Made by a program: the position numbers and the translations under genes | Notes under the pieces: generated by a model | The model's input: the letters and a program-made list of their open reading frames with translations, nothing else | The model's database searches: none | Told to the model about the DNA's origin: nothing | Assembly (NCBI GenBank): GCA_964545585.1 | Contig: CAZJFT010000013.1 | Coordinates: forward strand, 1-23,306 | DNA from: UBA9642 sp964545585 | GTDB taxonomy: Archaea > Nanobdellota > Nanobdellia > Woesearchaeales > UBA9642 | DNA length: 23,306 nt | Direction: 5' to 3' | Part shown: in pieces, positions 21,882 to 23,306 of the stretch | How positions within the stretch are numbered: the first letter of the stretch is position 1 | Layout of the letters: each line of letters starts with the position of its first letter

Positions 21882-22823
21882 TCAGAAAAAATATTTCTTA
21901 GGTATATAAACGCTCCTTATCGATTCTTTTATCCTGTCTGCAGAATTTTTCAATTGCGATAATTCCAGATCGTTCAAGGGCATCACTATCTGCTCTTTTA
22001 TCCCTTCCTTGCTTATTATCGTAGGGATGCTCAAGCATACATCGCTCACGCCATTGTAATTCTCGATATAACTGGATACTGCAAGTACCTCATTATGCCC
22101 TGAAATTATTGCATTGACTATCCTCGTTATGCCCATCCCTATCGCATAATATGTTGCGCCTTTCTTTGCGATTATCTCGTATGCCGCATTCTTCGTCTTC
22201 TCGTATACTGCATCCATCTTCTTCTGGTCGTATTTCTTGAAGTTTCTCAAAGGAACTCCTGCAATGTTTGCTGTGCTCCAGACTGGGAATGATGAATCGC
22301 CATGCTCTCCCATTATGTATGCATGCACACTGTTCGGATTGACTTGGAAATGCTCTCCCAGGAGGTATCTGAATCTTGCTGTGTCAAGCACTGTGCCGCT
22401 GCCTATCACCCGATTCTTTGGGAATTTTGAATATTTCAATGTGAGGTATGTCAATACGTCAAGAGGGTTCGCGACCACTAATAGTATGCATTTCTTGTTG
22501 TTCTTGACAATCTTCGGTATCATTTCCTTGAATATCTCAGAATTCTTCTTTACCAGGTCAAGTCTTGTCTCTCCTGGCTTCTGATGCGCGCCTGCAGTTA
22601 TCACGACTATGTCTGCATCCTTGCATAGCTTGTAATCGTTTCCGAACGTTATCTGTATGTTTGGCCTGAATTGTATTCCATGCTGCAGGTCCATCGCTTC
22701 GCCTTCTGCTTTCTCCTTATTGACATCTATCAATGCTATCTCTGATGCCATGCCGTTTATCATCAATGCATATGCTGCAGTGCTCCCTACATATCCTGCT
22801 CCTATTATTGCGACCTTAGAAAT
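21882..22823 (-). CDS. ldh: L-lactate dehydrogenase; full length only from a non-standard start
   Basis: NAD-dependent enzyme reducing pyruvate to lactate, 313 aa if begun at ATT 22823. The Rossmann loop GAGYVGS (8-14), substrate-specificity Gln81 in GAHQKPGETRLD (malate dehydrogenases have Arg there), Arg87, Asp147 and Arg150, and catalytic His174 in MGEHGDSSF are all present. The frame's first ATG/GTG/TTG is TTG 22766, which would delete the NAD loop. The frame is open upstream only to TGA at 22830-22832. GAGGTG lies 7 nt before ATT; the nearby ATG (22828-22830) is out of frame and too close to it. A +1 G insertion is an alternative. A TATA box (about 22893-22905) and inverted repeat ATATC-atgc-GATAT (22877-22890) lie upstream. 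Confidence 0.85.
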   Translation of the reverse strand: MSKVAIIGAGYVGSTAAYALMINGMASEIALIDVNKEKAEGEAMDLQHGIQFRPNIQITFGNDYKLCKDADIVVITAGAHQKPGETRLDLVKKNSEIFKEMIPKIVKNNKKCILLVVANPLDVLTYLTLKYSKFPKNRVIGSGTVLDTARFRYLLGEHFQVNPNSVHAYIMGEHGDSSFPVWSTANIAGVPLRNFKKYDQKKMDAVYEKTKNAAYEIIAKKGATYYAIGMGITRIVNAIISGHNEVLAVSSYIENYNGVSDVCLSIPTIISKEGIKEQIVMPLNDLELSQLKNSADRIKESIRSVYIPKKYFF

Positions 22824-22876
22824 TTTCCATCACCTCAGTTTTAAAAAAAGTATGCAAACATGATTATACAAACAAA

Positions 22877-22905
22877 ATATCATGCGATATGCTTATTTAT
22901 ATATT
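22877..22905 (-). promoter_or_regulatory. ldh promoter with inverted repeat
   Basis: A TATA-like stretch (22893-22905, aatatataaataa on minus) precedes ATATC-atgc-GATAT (22877-22890), which would lie between TATA and the transcription start, a typical repressor position. A leader of about 50 nt would result. Confidence 0.4.
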
Positions 22906-22947
22906 TTTGTATATTTACATCGGATATTTTTTTGAAAAACCACAACA

Positions 22948-22975
22948 TATTTAAATAGTATCTTTTTTATACCAT
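22948..22975 (+). promoter_or_regulatory. doxX promoter with the shared 20-bp element
   Basis: The TATA box (22949-22957, tatttaaat) is followed by TAGTATCTTTTTTATACCAT (22956-22975), identical to the DUF1428 element. It lies between TATA and the expected start (about 22979), a repressor site position. Confidence 0.6.
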
Positions 22976-23031
22976 TAAGACTTATTGTAATATATAATAA
23001 GTATAAAAAAATACACTAGGGGGTGTAGGTA

Positions 23032-23306
23032 ATGATAAGCAAATACGCAATTAAGACAGAACATACGATGTATGTGATATTCAGGGTAATAGTTGGCCTG
23101 CTTTTCATGATGCATGGGATGCAGAAGCTTGGATGGCTTGGCGGAGAGGCAAAGACAGGATTATTCCTTGTAGTAGGCATAGGAGAGACTCTTGTAGGAT
23201 TAGCGATATTGCTAGGATTCCTTGTAAGGCATGCAGCAGTAGGCGGAGTCATAATAATGGTCGGCGCACAGATAATGTCGCACTTGCCTAAGGGTATCTG
23301 GCCATT
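23032..23306 (+). CDS. DoxX-family membrane protein (3'-truncated by the window end)
   Basis: The first 91 codons of a membrane protein of the DoxX type. A short polar start leads to a hydrophobic helix with RVIVGLLFMMHGMQKLGW, the typical DoxX entry. GLFLVVGIGETLVGLAILLG (second span) and AAVGGVIIMVGAQIMSHLPKG (third) follow. DoxX proteins are small four-helix membrane proteins linked to thiol, quinone or oxidative stress, sometimes as oxidoreductase subunits. GGGGTG lies 6 nt before the ATG. The gene has its own promoter, carrying the 20-bp element also found before DUF1428. The frame runs off the window without a stop. Confidence 0.85.
   Translation, partial: MISKYAIKTEHTMYVIFRVIVGLLFMMHGMQKLGWLGGEAKTGLFLVVGIGETLVGLAILLGFLVRHAAVGGVIIMVGAQIMSHLPKGIWP

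Noticed and set aside
1..23306. CRISPR array, transposase or insertion sequence
   Set aside because: No regularly spaced repeats, no transposase frame and no terminal inverted repeats with target duplications were found.

Overview
The window is a piece of an archaeal chromosome, most likely from a DPANN-type lineage (Woesearchaeota/Pacearchaeota-like; this placement is inference). The archaeal signs are topoisomerase VI A and B, archaeal DnaG, RIO1, a two-KH Dim2-like protein, NurA, Trm-G10-like and TrmI-like tRNA methyltransferases, and an archaeal class I aldolase. Many genes have an AT-rich TATA box about 26-28 nt upstream of the start codon, as in leaderless transcription. Genes that do have leaders carry GAGGTG-type Shine-Dalgarno sites. 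Small proteins, tight spacing and heavy use of ATA also fit.

Layout. (1) 1-4000: start of a divergent gene, a Trm-G10/Trm11-like methyltransferase, then on the minus strand a PfkB kinase plus class I fructose-bisphosphate aldolase pair and a NurA nuclease. (2) 4030-10430: an information-processing block on the minus strand (dnaG, rio1, KH/Dim2, top6B-top6A, a conserved unknown), nearly every unit with its own TATA box. (3) 10430-14640: a mixed, accessory-looking stretch. It holds a probable structured RNA upstream of dnaG, a pair of overlapping small genes, trmI, a two-gene cassette of a ribbon-helix-helix regulator and a secreted-Cys-rich/transmembrane/coiled-coil/HNH protein, a strong hairpin RNA, an AbrB-like regulator behind three palindromes, and a 54-aa His/Cys protein. 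(4) 14670-23306: redox and fermentation genes. These are a DUF1428 protein, an unknown 498-aa protein, a hydC-hydB-hydA [FeFe]-hydrogenase operon with a membrane-protein gene behind it, an HxlR regulator with cysteine clusters, an L-lactate dehydrogenase, and the start of a DoxX gene.

How it fits together. PfkB plus aldolase suggest glycolysis. HydABC (NADH- and probably ferredoxin-oxidising H2 production) and lactate dehydrogenase are two ways to dispose of the reductant, which fits a fermentative archaeon. HydE/F/G maturases and HerA are not in the window.

Most notable: a complete three-subunit bifurcating-type [FeFe] hydrogenase in an archaeon; an identical 20-bp promoter element in front of DUF1428 and doxX with a related element at the HxlR promoter, suggesting a small redox regulon; the RHH plus membrane-anchored HNH cassette with a 10-bp-phased direct repeat at its promoter; two candidate structured RNAs; and an LDH frame that can only be full length from a non-standard start (ATT) or a frameshift.
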